From Candidatus Gastranaerophilales bacterium (GTDB lineage Bacteria > Cyanobacteriota > Vampirovibrionia > Gastranaerophilales > Gastranaerophilaceae): DNA of 58,855 nt. How positions within the stretch are numbered: position 1 is the first letter of the stretch; each line of letters opens with the position of its first letter. The DNA lies in contig CAJUNK010000015.1 in assembly GCA_910587815.1 (NCBI GenBank), forward strand, positions 1 through 58,855, read 5' to 3'. The notes beneath the pieces are model-generated. The model saw only the letters and a program-made list of their open reading frames with translations, had not been told where the DNA came from and did no database searches. Below are positions 51,627-58,855 of this stretch, one piece after another. Both the position numbers and the translations under genes were made by a program.

Positions 51627-51876
51627 ACCGGCTTTGGAAGATGCACAAAGTTCAATTGATGGTGTTTATATCCGCAGAAATATTGAAAGCCAAACAAGGC
51701 TTGATGATAAAAATGAGGAATACACCATTTTTTGTTATGATGAAGCATTTTTGACACATGAAGAATTTAAAAATTATTCATTGATTCAAGATGTGGCAAA
51801 CACCGTTTCATTAAAACATGATAATGATATTATTGATGCTTACACATTACAACTTATTGAGGGGGGTATATTATGA
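51589..51876 (+). CDS. Hypothetical phage protein after the RT
   Basis: 95 residues starting MQIEWKRAESRNKPALEDAQ, overlapping the RT 3' end by 38 nt, with site GGGGGTAAAG. Mixed charged sequence with no recognised domain. It is not like Avd, which is a basic four-helix protein. It may be a tail-fibre chaperone or another tail gene by position. Confidence 0.6.
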   Translation: MQIEWKRAESRNKPALEDAQSSIDGVYIRRNIESQTRLDDKNEEYTIFCYDEAFLTHEEFKNYSLIQDVANTVSLKHDNDIIDAYTLQLIEGGIL

Positions 51877-52001
51877 CGATTTTCGCGCAATCAATAAAAA
51901 GATTGTATGACACCGGCAGATTAACGGCACAGGAAGTGCGGGCGCGGTTTGAAAAAGGACAAATAACAGAAAAAGAATATTTGGAAATAGTTGAAGATTA
52001 G
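51873..52001 (+). CDS. XkdX-like small tail protein
   Basis: 42 residues: IKRLYDTGRLTAQEVRARFE then KGQITEKEYLEIVED. This is the pattern of XkdX (Y-x-x-G, T-x-x-x-V, G-x-I-T-x-x-E-Y), which ends the PBSX tail operon. It overlaps the previous gene by 4 nt. A terminator follows. Confidence 0.75.
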   Translation: MTIFAQSIKRLYDTGRLTAQEVRARFEKGQITEKEYLEIVED

Positions 52002-52035
52002 AAATCACCGGAAAACGGTGATTTTGTTTTTTGGT
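52002..52035 (+). terminator. Terminator of the tail operon
   Basis: AAATCACCG (52002-52010) pairs perfectly with CGGTGATTT (52016-52024), then TGTTTTTT. Confidence 0.85.
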
Positions 52036-52085
52036 TGGGTTGGTTGGGAAATCGGGGATGTGTTTTTGGCAGAACACAAAATTGT

Positions 52086-52131
52086 GCGGGCAAAGCCTAT
52101 GTTTTACATGCTCAAATGCGCCCGCCTTTTT
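52086..52131 (+). terminator. Second terminator-like hairpin
   Basis: GCGGGC (52086-52091) with GCCCGC (52120-52125), followed by CTTTTT; longer loop. Between the tail operon and the lysis genes. Confidence 0.55.
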
Positions 52132-52168
52132 AATGTTAATTAGATTGTAATTATAAGGGGATTTTATT

Positions 52169-52525
52169 ATGGCAAAACAAAGTTTTAAAAATTTTATTGC
52201 GGGAGTTCTTGAAACTTCAAAAAAAATTATTGCGGAAGTTGAAAAAACAAAAGATTTAACAGGTGAAGAAAAGAAAAAAAGACTTGATGATGCGATTATT
52301 GTATTCATTCAAGCAAATATTTCAAAATATCATTTCTTTGTTAGATTTGCAATCAACAAACTTGTTATTCCTTATGTTGCAGATTTTACGCAAGCAATTT
52401 TTGATTTATTGAAAGCAAGAATTAAAGGTGTAACGGAAGAACCGGAAAAAACGGAAAAACCGGCAGATGCAAACAAAGACACCAAAACAAAGGGTAACAC
52501 TAAAAATGAGGGTGCGCAGGAATAA
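52169..52525 (+). CDS. Hypothetical protein of the lysis region
   Basis: 118 residues: amphipathic helices (FKNFIAGVLETSKKIIAEVE, YHFFVRFAINKLVIPYVADF) and a charged Pro/Lys/Glu tail. There is no clear transmembrane helix, but the middle is hydrophobic enough for membrane contact. Position directly before a holin-like gene suggests a lysis role. Family unknown. Confidence 0.55.
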   Translation: MAKQSFKNFIAGVLETSKKIIAEVEKTKDLTGEEKKKRLDDAIIVFIQANISKYHFFVRFAINKLVIPYVADFTQAIFDLLKARIKGVTEEPEKTEKPADANKDTKTKGNTKNEGAQE

Positions 52526-52758
52526 TGGATAAAGAAACAGTAACAAAATATGCACCATTCATTCTTGTTTGTGTTTCTTTGTTGTTTCAATGGAATTTGT
52601 TTGTAACACCGGAAAAATTAGAAATTAAACACAGGGAAATTTTAAAGGATATTCAATCAACCTACACAACAAAAGAACAATACAATGATTTAAAAAATCA
52701 ATTGAATATAATGCAAACAAAGATTGATAAAATTTATGAGATAGTAACAAAAAGGTAA
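52525..52758 (+). CDS. Holin- or XhlA-like membrane protein
   Basis: 77 residues: one transmembrane helix (APFILVCVSLLFQWNLFV) followed by a coiled coil (DLKNQLNIMQTKIDKIYEIV). PBSX XhlA has the same parts in reverse order. It overlaps the previous gene by one base and precedes the endolysin by 10 nt. Confidence 0.6.
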   Translation: MDKETVTKYAPFILVCVSLLFQWNLFVTPEKLEIKHREILKDIQSTYTTKEQYNDLKNQLNIMQTKIDKIYEIVTKR

Positions 52759-52768
52759 GGAATGAAAA

Positions 52769-53257
52769 ATGAAAAGAATTGTAATTCATTGGACAGCCGG
52801 CACGAATCAGCCAAACAATATTGAGTTCCAACACTATCATTTTATGGTTAATGGGGATGGTGTAAAGGTAGCCGGCATGTATAAACCGGAAGACAATGAA
52901 AATTGTAATGATGGGAAATATGCACAACACACCGGCGGTGGAAACACCGGTTCAATCGGTGTTGCAATGTGCGGAATGTTAGGATTCCAAAACACAAAGA
53001 ATGTTGGGAAATATCCATTGACTAAAAAGCAATGTGAAGCAACATTCAAATTGTGTGCGGAATTGTGCAAAAAATATAATATTCCGATAACACCGGAAAC
53101 AGTTTTAACACATTATGAGTTTGGGAAAGCGCATCCCAAAACAACATCTTGTGGAAAAATTGACATTATTCATTTGCCGGCATATCCAGATATTAAACAA
53201 AATGATGTTGGGGATTTTATCAGAAACAAAGTTAAATGGTATTTTAGCAAGTTGTAG
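52769..53257 (+). CDS. Endolysin, N-acetylmuramoyl-L-alanine amidase (Amidase_2)
   Basis: 162 residues. RIVIHWTAGT carries the first zinc His (H7). YHFMVNGDG, AQHTGGGNTGSIGVAMCG, then LTHYEFGKAHPKTTSCGKID with the second His and catalytic Lys region complete the amidase fold. It has no signal peptide and no separate wall-binding domain, so it depends on the holin. It cuts the amide bond between muramic acid and peptide. Confidence 0.92.
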   Translation: MKRIVIHWTAGTNQPNNIEFQHYHFMVNGDGVKVAGMYKPEDNENCNDGKYAQHTGGGNTGSIGVAMCGMLGFQNTKNVGKYPLTKKQCEATFKLCAELCKKYNIPITPETVLTHYEFGKAHPKTTSCGKIDIIHLPAYPDIKQNDVGDFIRNKVKWYFSKL

Positions 53258-53290
53258 TTTCTTTTCTGTTTGTACTCCTTTTCTATTACA

Positions 53291-53330
53291 CAAAGGACAT
53301 GAGGAATTTTTTCTTCATGTCCTTTTTTTA
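53291..53330 (+). terminator. Terminator after the endolysin
   Basis: AAAGGACATGA (53292-53302) pairs with TCATGTCCTTT (53315-53325), then a T run. Confidence 0.85.
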
Positions 53331-53343
53331 TGCTTTTTTTAAA

Positions 53344-53670
53344 TTATATTAACAAATCCGGTGTTGCATCCACATTTCCGATAATTTTATAATCATATTC
53401 AGTATTGATGTTAAAACCGCACATTGTGTTTTCAATGAATCTAACTTCTTTGATGCAAATTAAACCATCTTCATTGTATTCTTCCACAATATCACCCTCA
53501 AAAATCAATTTTTCATTGACATCTTTTCTTCCGGTGCATTGGTATGGTTCAACATCATTGGCATAACAACAAGCCAAAACCCAACTTGGATTCATTTCAC
53601 CTTTTCTTGCGCCATAAATCATTTTTTGTTTTTTATCATCCCAAATTCTCAACAAAAACCGGTCTTTCAT
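53344..53670 (-). CDS. YopX-family protein
   Basis: 108 residues. RFLLRIWDDKKQKMIYGARK, QCTGRKDVNEKLIFEGDIVE match the YopX fold (RAWD..., QYTGLKDKNGKEIYEGDIV). Such proteins occur in many phages without known function. It is the only rightmost gene on the opposite strand and lies next to attR, so it may be expressed in the lysogen. Confidence 0.8.
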   Translation of the reverse strand: MKDRFLLRIWDDKKQKMIYGARKGEMNPSWVLACCYANDVEPYQCTGRKDVNEKLIFEGDIVEEYNEDGLICIKEVRFIENTMCGFNINTEYDYKIIGNVDATPDLLI

Positions 53671-53797
53671 AAATTCATCCTTTTTTATTTATTATACACA
53701 AAATAAAGTTTATGCGCATTTTTGGTAAATCTTGATTGATTCAAAATCAATATTCTTGAAATTTCTATATAAATCAAGTAATATAATTTTGATGTTA

Positions 53798-53828
53798 GGG
53801 TTCGAGTGTTCTCCCCTCATCACCACCA
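53798..53828 (+). other. Right attachment site (attR)
   Basis: GGGTTCGA (53798-53805) equals the tmRNA T-loop sequence in attL. Everything between (about 31.8 kb) is phage. The following CTCATCACCACCATTAAAATT leads into tandem tmRNA-tail repeats. Confidence 0.55.
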
Positions 53829-54002
53829 TTAAAATTAATTTTTGTTATCGAACCCTTTGGTTTGTGCATTCGCACTTTTGCAACCAGGGTCGCAAAGTCC
53901 CGCCATCTCCACCATTAAAATTAATTTTTGTTATCGAACCCTTTGGTTTGTGCATTCGCACTTTTGCAACCAGGGTCGCAAAGTCCCGCCATCTCCACCA
54001 TT
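53825..54002 (+). repeat. Tandem 86-bp repeats ending in the tmRNA tail
   Basis: Two full units (53825-53910 and 53911-53996) start ACCATTAAAATTAATTTTTG and end AGTCCCGCCATCTCC; a third start (ACCATTAAG) then enters unique host DNA. Each unit contains the last 15 or so bases of tmRNA with encoded CCA. Confidence 0.85.
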
Positions 54003-54028
54003 AAGTTTAAGAATTTAATGGGCAATTG

Positions 54029-54802
54029 TTATTTATGACTTGCACCAAGCACATTATAATCAAACGTAAATTCTATATCTATATTAACACCTTTAAATTC
54101 AGGAGGCAGGGGTGCAAATGGTGCGGTTCTTTCAATAGCGGATTTTGCAGCATCATCATGGGAAATTGAGCCTGAGCTTTTACCTGTCTTTAAAGATATT
54201 AATCTTCCATCTTTTCCTATTTTAAAATATACAATCACTCTCTTTGAAACATCATCATTTGGTGGATTCCAATTTTTTTTAATTCTTTTTTCAAGGTTAC
54301 GCATATATGGCCCCCATTCAATATACACTTCTTTTGTATCGGCAATATTAGATATTTTTGGCACAAATATTTTGGGGGCAGATTTAGTTAAACAAATGTG
54401 AGTATAATATAATTCACCTACAGAATCTGGAACTATACTATTCCAAGAACCAGCGTATAAAGTTTCTTCATAACTATCGATAACTTGTGATTTCAAATCA
54501 TAGGCAATAATACTTTTATTTGCTATCATTTTTTCATCACAATTTATAATATTTCGAGATAATATATACCAAACTTTTTTGCCATAGGATTTTTCCATTC
54601 TGGTAAAATGCGAACTTTTATCATTCAAATTTTTAATCCAAAAAGAGAATTTTTTTGTGCCATCGGAACCATATTTTTCAAAATAATGTTCAATACTATC
54701 AGCATCTATATACAATTTATCCCCCATCTGCTTCCAATTTGCCGCAAAAACAGGTACTGCAAAATTAAAAAAGACAAAAAATATAAATAAAATCCTTTTC
54801 AT
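54029..54802 (-). CDS. Secreted protein with surface-adhesin-like and TonB C-terminal domains
   Basis: 257 residues. A signal peptide (KRILFIFFVFFNFAVPVFAA) is followed by a domain like CNP1/adhesin-E (MGDKLYIDADSIEHYF, about 25-140). A TonB-type C-terminal domain (about 165-255) follows: YMRNLEKRIKKNWNPP, VIVYFKIGKDGRLISLKTGK, FAPLPPEFKG. The TonB_C part implies an envelope protein of a diderm cell. It has no transmembrane anchor besides the signal, so it is not an ordinary TonB. Confidence 0.78.
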   Translation of the reverse strand: MKRILFIFFVFFNFAVPVFAANWKQMGDKLYIDADSIEHYFEKYGSDGTKKFSFWIKNLNDKSSHFTRMEKSYGKKVWYILSRNIINCDEKMIANKSIIAYDLKSQVIDSYEETLYAGSWNSIVPDSVGELYYTHICLTKSAPKIFVPKISNIADTKEVYIEWGPYMRNLEKRIKKNWNPPNDDVSKRVIVYFKIGKDGRLISLKTGKSSGSISHDDAAKSAIERTAPFAPLPPEFKGVNIDIEFTFDYNVLGASHK

Positions 54803-54973
54803 AAAAACTCCTTGATGAATATTATCATAAACATAAAGCTAGTTATTAATACTCAAAATAATATTTAAATTGGCAAATTAAATACCAAAACTCCACCATA
54901 TATATCATATTAATTGCTTAGAGGTATTAAACAATGTTAATATGGAATTATAGTACCTAAAAAGGAGATTTAA

Positions 54974-57283
54974 TTGTTTAATCTGGATTTTTATAAGCAA
55001 AAAGAAGAAAAAATAGTAAAAGTATACACTGCAATAAAGGTTGCCACAATTGCAATGGCAATACTGGCTATGATTTTTGTAAACCATATTTTAACAAAGG
55101 AGCGTAATTCCGCAGCAAAATATTTAGAACAAAGCGTTCTGCAAACAGCTTCCAATTTAAATGGCAGAATAGCAACATCTGTTAGCGAATTAAATACATT
55201 ATCTGCAAAGCTTGCAGCAAATGTTCGTCAATATAATGATGAAGAAATTTCCAATTTCTTATTGGCTCATATTTCAGATTATGATTTTCACAGATTAGTT
55301 TTTGCATATCCAAATGGAAAAACTATACGTTTTCAAAAAGGTACAGGAAGATTAAATTCCACAGATTGGTCAAACGATGAGCGCTTTTTAAGGGCCATAT
55401 CAGGCACTTCCGTTTTTGCTGAGACAAAATTAAGTGATGATATCCCACAAAAATATGTTAATGAATTTGGCGTTCCTATTTATGGTCAAGACGGCAAAAT
55501 AAGCGGCGTTTTAGGCGCTCAAATATATGCTGATGATTATTTAAGAATTTTAGGATTCAACAATTATAATAAACAAGGATATTCTTACATTATAGATAAA
55601 GAAGGAAATTTTTTAATTAAGCCTCTAAGAGATAGAGACAGTATTAAGAATTTCTTCAATCGTAATATAAAATTTATTAAAACATCTAAAGAAGAAATTT
55701 TAGGATATTTGGCAGAAGAAGATAATGGCACATTTGCATTTAAATATAACGGGCAAAAATATATTGCAGCTTATGCAATGATTGACAATCCAAACCGCTA
55801 TGTTATGACAATGATTCCGCTAAATGTTTTAATGCTTCATATAGATAAGCTTTTATCAGGCTTAATCATTATCGTAGTATTTGTATGTATACTGCTGCTT
55901 ACTCTTTTATACTACAGTAATAACTTGCTAAGACGCCACGAAGAAATAGTATACAATATAGCCTTTACAGATAAAGTAACACAAAAGGACAATAAGAATA
56001 AATTCAATATAAAAGCAAGGGAACTGCTTGATAATAATCCAAATAAAAAATATGCACTAATCAGCGCTGAAATAACAAAATTTAAAGCCATAAACGAACT
56101 ATTTGGAGTTGAAAATGCTGATAAAATTTTAAAAGACTTCAACTTGATATTAAGCAATAATTTGTCTCAATACAGCACCTGCGCCAGGGATCATGCTTCA
56201 ACTTTTATGGTTCTTTATGAATATGATAGAGAAGAATTTATCGTTAAATATTTTATAGATAAAGTGCTTGATGATATATCAATATACAATAAAGAATCAA
56301 TGCAAAAAATTGCAAAAGATTCAGGAATAGTTTTAAACTCAAAATTAAATCTGTCTTTTGGTGTATATTTAATTAACGACCATACTATTTCAATTGATCA
56401 AATGTGCGAAAGAGCAAATATTGCAAGACGCAGTATTGGTGATGATATCAAAACTGTTTGCAAATTTTATGATGACAATTTAAGGGCGCAAATGCTTCAA
56501 GAAAAAACTATAGAAGATGAAATGCATCATGCACTTGAGGCAAATCATTTCCACATGTATCTACAACCAAAATTTGACCTTCAAACTAAAGAACTTGCAG
56601 GGGCTGAAGCACTTGTAAGATGGATTCATCCAGAAAAAGGATTGATTCCTCCTATGAGTTTTATTCCTCTTTTTGAAAAAAATGGTTTTGTAACAGAACT
56701 TGATAAATGCGTTTGGAAACAGGCTTGCGAATTTTTATCTGCAAGAAAAAAAGAAGGTGCAAAACTATTCCCAATCTCTGTTAATGTCTCAAGAATCCAC
56801 ATGGAAAATGACAAATTTATTGATGAATTAATTCTGCTTACAAGAAAATATGGAATAGACCCTAAATATTTAGAGCTTGAGCTAACCGAAACTGCTTGCT
56901 TTAACAATGAAAAGCGTTTTGAAGAAACAATTCATACATTAAAAGATTTAGGCTTTGTAGTTTCTATGGATGATTTTGGCACCGGGTATTCTTCTTTAAA
57001 TATGTTAAGAAATCTACCGATTGATGTTTTAAAACTAGATAGAGGCTTTATTAAAGACACAATACAAGATACCAAGGGTCAAATCGTTACAAAAAGCATA
57101 ATTGAAATGGCAAACAAACTTAATATGGTAACTGTTGCAGAAGGTATTGAAACAGAAGAACAAGCAGAGTTTTTAAGAAGCATAGGATGCAAAATAGCGC
57201 AAGGCTTCCTTTATGGAAAACCTGTTGACATAAACAGCTTTATGGAGCTTTTTATGTCAAAATCTGAAAATACACAAGTATAA
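54974..57283 (+). CDS. Membrane c-di-GMP phosphodiesterase with degenerate GGDEF and intact EAL
   Basis: 769 residues, TTG start after AAAGGAGA. Order: transmembrane helix (about 19-40), a Cache-like sensor domain (about 50-270), a second helix (about 292-316), a GGDEF domain in which the signature is replaced by RDHASTF (no cyclase activity expected), and an EAL domain with AEALVRW, NVSRIHMEN, LELTETA, DDFGTGYSSL and KLDRGFI, all catalytic residues present. It should hydrolyse c-di-GMP, with the GGDEF part as a regulatory module. No neighbours of known function. Confidence 0.9.
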   Translation: MFNLDFYKQKEEKIVKVYTAIKVATIAMAILAMIFVNHILTKERNSAAKYLEQSVLQTASNLNGRIATSVSELNTLSAKLAANVRQYNDEEISNFLLAHISDYDFHRLVFAYPNGKTIRFQKGTGRLNSTDWSNDERFLRAISGTSVFAETKLSDDIPQKYVNEFGVPIYGQDGKISGVLGAQIYADDYLRILGFNNYNKQGYSYIIDKEGNFLIKPLRDRDSIKNFFNRNIKFIKTSKEEILGYLAEEDNGTFAFKYNGQKYIAAYAMIDNPNRYVMTMIPLNVLMLHIDKLLSGLIIIVVFVCILLLTLLYYSNNLLRRHEEIVYNIAFTDKVTQKDNKNKFNIKARELLDNNPNKKYALISAEITKFKAINELFGVENADKILKDFNLILSNNLSQYSTCARDHASTFMVLYEYDREEFIVKYFIDKVLDDISIYNKESMQKIAKDSGIVLNSKLNLSFGVYLINDHTISIDQMCERANIARRSIGDDIKTVCKFYDDNLRAQMLQEKTIEDEMHHALEANHFHMYLQPKFDLQTKELAGAEALVRWIHPEKGLIPPMSFIPLFEKNGFVTELDKCVWKQACEFLSARKKEGAKLFPISVNVSRIHMENDKFIDELILLTRKYGIDPKYLELELTETACFNNEKRFEETIHTLKDLGFVVSMDDFGTGYSSLNMLRNLPIDVLKLDRGFIKDTIQDTKGQIVTKSIIEMANKLNMVTVAEGIETEEQAEFLRSIGCKIAQGFLYGKPVDINSFMELFMSKSENTQV

Positions 57284-57301
57284 AATAATGCTTAAATATT
57301 A

Positions 57302-57895
57302 TTAAACTTTAAACCACTCTATGAGTGGTTTTTTATTACCAAATTTTATATTAAAACTTTTTTCAAAATCTTCACCTGTTAAAAAATCATACCCTATATG
57401 AAATCCTACAGGTTCTTCTACATTTCCTGCCGTTTTTTGAAATTCTTCAAATCTTTCTTTTGAAATCTTATCTCCATCCACCACATTTGAATAGTTTAAA
57501 CCTTCATAAGCACAAAACGGTACTTTCACCTTGCCATTTTCATTACCGCTTGTTGCAAGGCCAAATGTTCTGCAAACAATTCCTCTAAATTCATAAACAG
57601 TACAAACATCATCTATTAAAAAAGGGCAATCGTACAAAAATCTTTTGCCTTTAAAATTTTTTTTATCCTCTAAAATTTTACCTATTTTTTTATCTATTAA
57701 ATTCATGGTCTCCAAGGGAAGTTTTGAAGCACCTGATAATAAATATTTAAGTTCAATATCAGAATATGGAAATTCTGCATTTTTGCAGCATTTTGCACAT
57801 CCTTTTTTACAAAAAATATACGCTTTTTGCCTTTCAAAAAATTTATTCAATTTTTCATTTATAAAATTTAGGTATACAATGTAATTTTTAAGCAT
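57302..57895 (-). CDS. YkgJ-family zinc/iron-chelating protein (CxxCxxCC)
   Basis: 197 residues. CKKGCAKCCKNAEFPYSDIE is the first Cys cluster; CPFLIDDVCTVYEFRGIVCR the second. This is the layout of the CxxCxxCC family, proposed to bind zinc or iron-sulfur. It lies 12 nt downstream of the WG-repeat gene, probably in one operon. Confidence 0.85.
   Translation of the reverse strand: MLKNYIVYLNFINEKLNKFFERQKAYIFCKKGCAKCCKNAEFPYSDIELKYLLSGASKLPLETMNLIDKKIGKILEDKKNFKGKRFLYDCPFLIDDVCTVYEFRGIVCRTFGLATSGNENGKVKVPFCAYEGLNYSNVVDGDKISKERFEEFQKTAGNVEEPVGFHIGYDFLTGEDFEKSFNIKFGNKKPLIEWFKV
57311..57336 (+). terminator. Terminator of the EAL gene inside the opposing gene
   Basis: AACCACTC (57312-57319) with GAGTGGTT (57323-57330), then TTTTTATT. 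It lies within the last codons of the convergent minus-strand gene. Confidence 0.7.
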
Positions 57896-57907
57896 GCCTG
57901 CAAATCT

Positions 57908-58792
57908 TTATTTATTTCCTTTCTTCCTAAAACTGGCTTTTACTTCAGATAGGGGGCCGTTATTTGGATTTTTTACGGTGTTAAAATAATTTCTTGCAAA
58001 CACAAAAGGATACTTTGGAAGCCAGGATAATTTTAAATATATAGAAACTGCATCAGCTCCTTGATATAGCATTAAATTATCAATCGTTTTTTCATGGGCA
58101 GGAGATATTGATGTAAATAGTTTCAAAAGATAATCAGTGAATGTGACTGCTGAATATTTCACAACATCACCTGGATGTTCTGCCATTGTTGTTACAATAT
58201 AATTTTTATTTTCTTTAATATTTTTCATATCATCAGGCAGTTTTAAATTTCCCTTTTTCACTTGTTCTATTTCATACCATTGCCCTAAATATTTTATGCG
58301 CATGATGTTTGGCTGCGGCATATAAATATCATCAAAAACATTTTTTAAGATAATCCTGCCATTTGAATCAACAACCCCGTAATGGTAATCTTTACAAATT
58401 AAAAACATTCCACCAAATAAAATATCAATAGAAGAATATTCAGGAGCCAAAATCTCTTTTCCAAATTCATCATAAAGGGCATATTTTGAACCTTTTCCAA
58501 GTTTTAAATATTTGCCAAAAATTCTTTCTGCCTGATGATATTTTATGGGCACAAGAATATTATTGTTAAAGTCAACAAGGCCAAATTTGCCTCTTTTTTG
58601 CACAATATAAGAAGATTTGCCAAGAACAATTAATTTTTTATATTGCGGATTTATTAAAATATCATCGCCATTTTTCAGACCCCATAGGCCTTTTTCATTA
58701 ACAAATGCTTTTGGCACAGTATTTTCTGTTATTGCAAATGCACCACAATTAAAAGAAAAAAATAAACAAAAAATTATAAAAAACTTCCTCAT
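57908..58792 (-). CDS. Secreted WG-repeat protein
   Basis: 294 residues. A signal peptide (FFIIFCLFFSFNCGAFA) then at least four WG-type repeats of about 25-35 residues: KGLWGLKNGDDILINPQYKK, KRGKFGLVDFNNNILVPIKY, KYALYDEFGKEILAPEYSSI, HYGVVDSNGRIILKNVFDDI. WG repeats form beta structures for protein binding. The C-terminal part (about 185-294) is not recognised. The ATG is 63 nt before the window end. Confidence 0.82.
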   Translation of the reverse strand: MRKFFIIFCLFFSFNCGAFAITENTVPKAFVNEKGLWGLKNGDDILINPQYKKLIVLGKSSYIVQKRGKFGLVDFNNNILVPIKYHQAERIFGKYLKLGKGSKYALYDEFGKEILAPEYSSIDILFGGMFLICKDYHYGVVDSNGRIILKNVFDDIYMPQPNIMRIKYLGQWYEIEQVKKGNLKLPDDMKNIKENKNYIVTTMAEHPGDVVKYSAVTFTDYLLKLFTSISPAHEKTIDNLMLYQGADAVSIYLKLSWLPKYPFVFARNYFNTVKNPNNGPLSEVKASFRKKGNK

Positions 58793-58855
58793 AATGCAAT
58801 AATAACATAAAATTTCTTGTGCTATTATTATTTTATAAAGAAGAATTTTTGGATA

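Noticed and set aside
53732..54004. 90-codon open frame over the attR repeats
   Set aside because: It merely reads through the 86-bp repeat twice and has no ribosome site.
1..58855. CRISPR arrays, IS elements and rRNA genes
   Set aside because: No regularly spaced short repeats, no transposase gene and no rRNA sequence were seen.

Overview
The window is low-GC bacterial DNA read with the standard code (TGA, TAA and TAG all act as stops). The chromosomal genes suggest a diderm: there is a secreted protein with a TonB-type C-terminal domain. Together with a tmRNA, a long type A RNase P RNA, an SNF-family transporter and several proteins of no clear family, they fit a gut Vampirovibrionia/Gastranaerophilales-like (Melainabacteria) organism. 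That placement is inference; no rRNA is present to prove it.

Layout. 1-4 kb: the 3' part of a very glycine-rich surface protein, then GC-rich, hairpin-rich non-coding DNA, the relic of a C-type-lectin-like domain, and a tiny 24-residue membrane-peptide gene with its own terminator. 4.1-8.6 kb: rnpB (minus) diverging from a tatD - hypothetical - tlyA - SEC-C protein - thioredoxin operon, closed by a second copy of the tiny-peptide element. 8.6-21.1 kb: host housekeeping genes (SNF symporter, smpB, sensor kinase, U32 peptidase, purB, phosphohexomutase, pheA, a WcbI-like protein) and two membrane proteins. One of these carries HExxH and is interrupted by an 11-base poly-G/C tract. Many of these genes have a -10 box only 4-10 nt before the start codon and no Shine-Dalgarno sequence, which suggests leaderless mRNAs.

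21.6-53.8 kb: the tmRNA gene ssrA, with a complete-looking ~31.8 kb prophage integrated in its 3' end. From the left: a large serine recombinase whose last codons lie in ssrA, a lysogeny cluster with divergent promoters, early genes (SSB, Dam- and Dcm-type methyltransferases), a replication initiator gene with an internal iteron array, a DnaC-like loader, a structured non-coding RNA, HNH proteins, terminase, HK97-type head genes, a PBSX/Xkd-like contractile tail with a gpG/gpGT-style -1 frameshift, a diversity-generating retroelement (DGR), and a lysis cassette. In the DGR the tail-fibre gene ends in a variable repeat. That repeat differs from a downstream 116-bp template at eight positions, every one an adenine in the template. 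A second template-like repeat of the same 116-bp length follows, then the reverse transcriptase.

53.8-58.9 kb: the attR region with tandem 86-bp repeats that each end in the tmRNA 3' end, then host genes (secreted TonB_C protein, degenerate-GGDEF/EAL phosphodiesterase, CxxCxxCC protein, WG-repeat protein).
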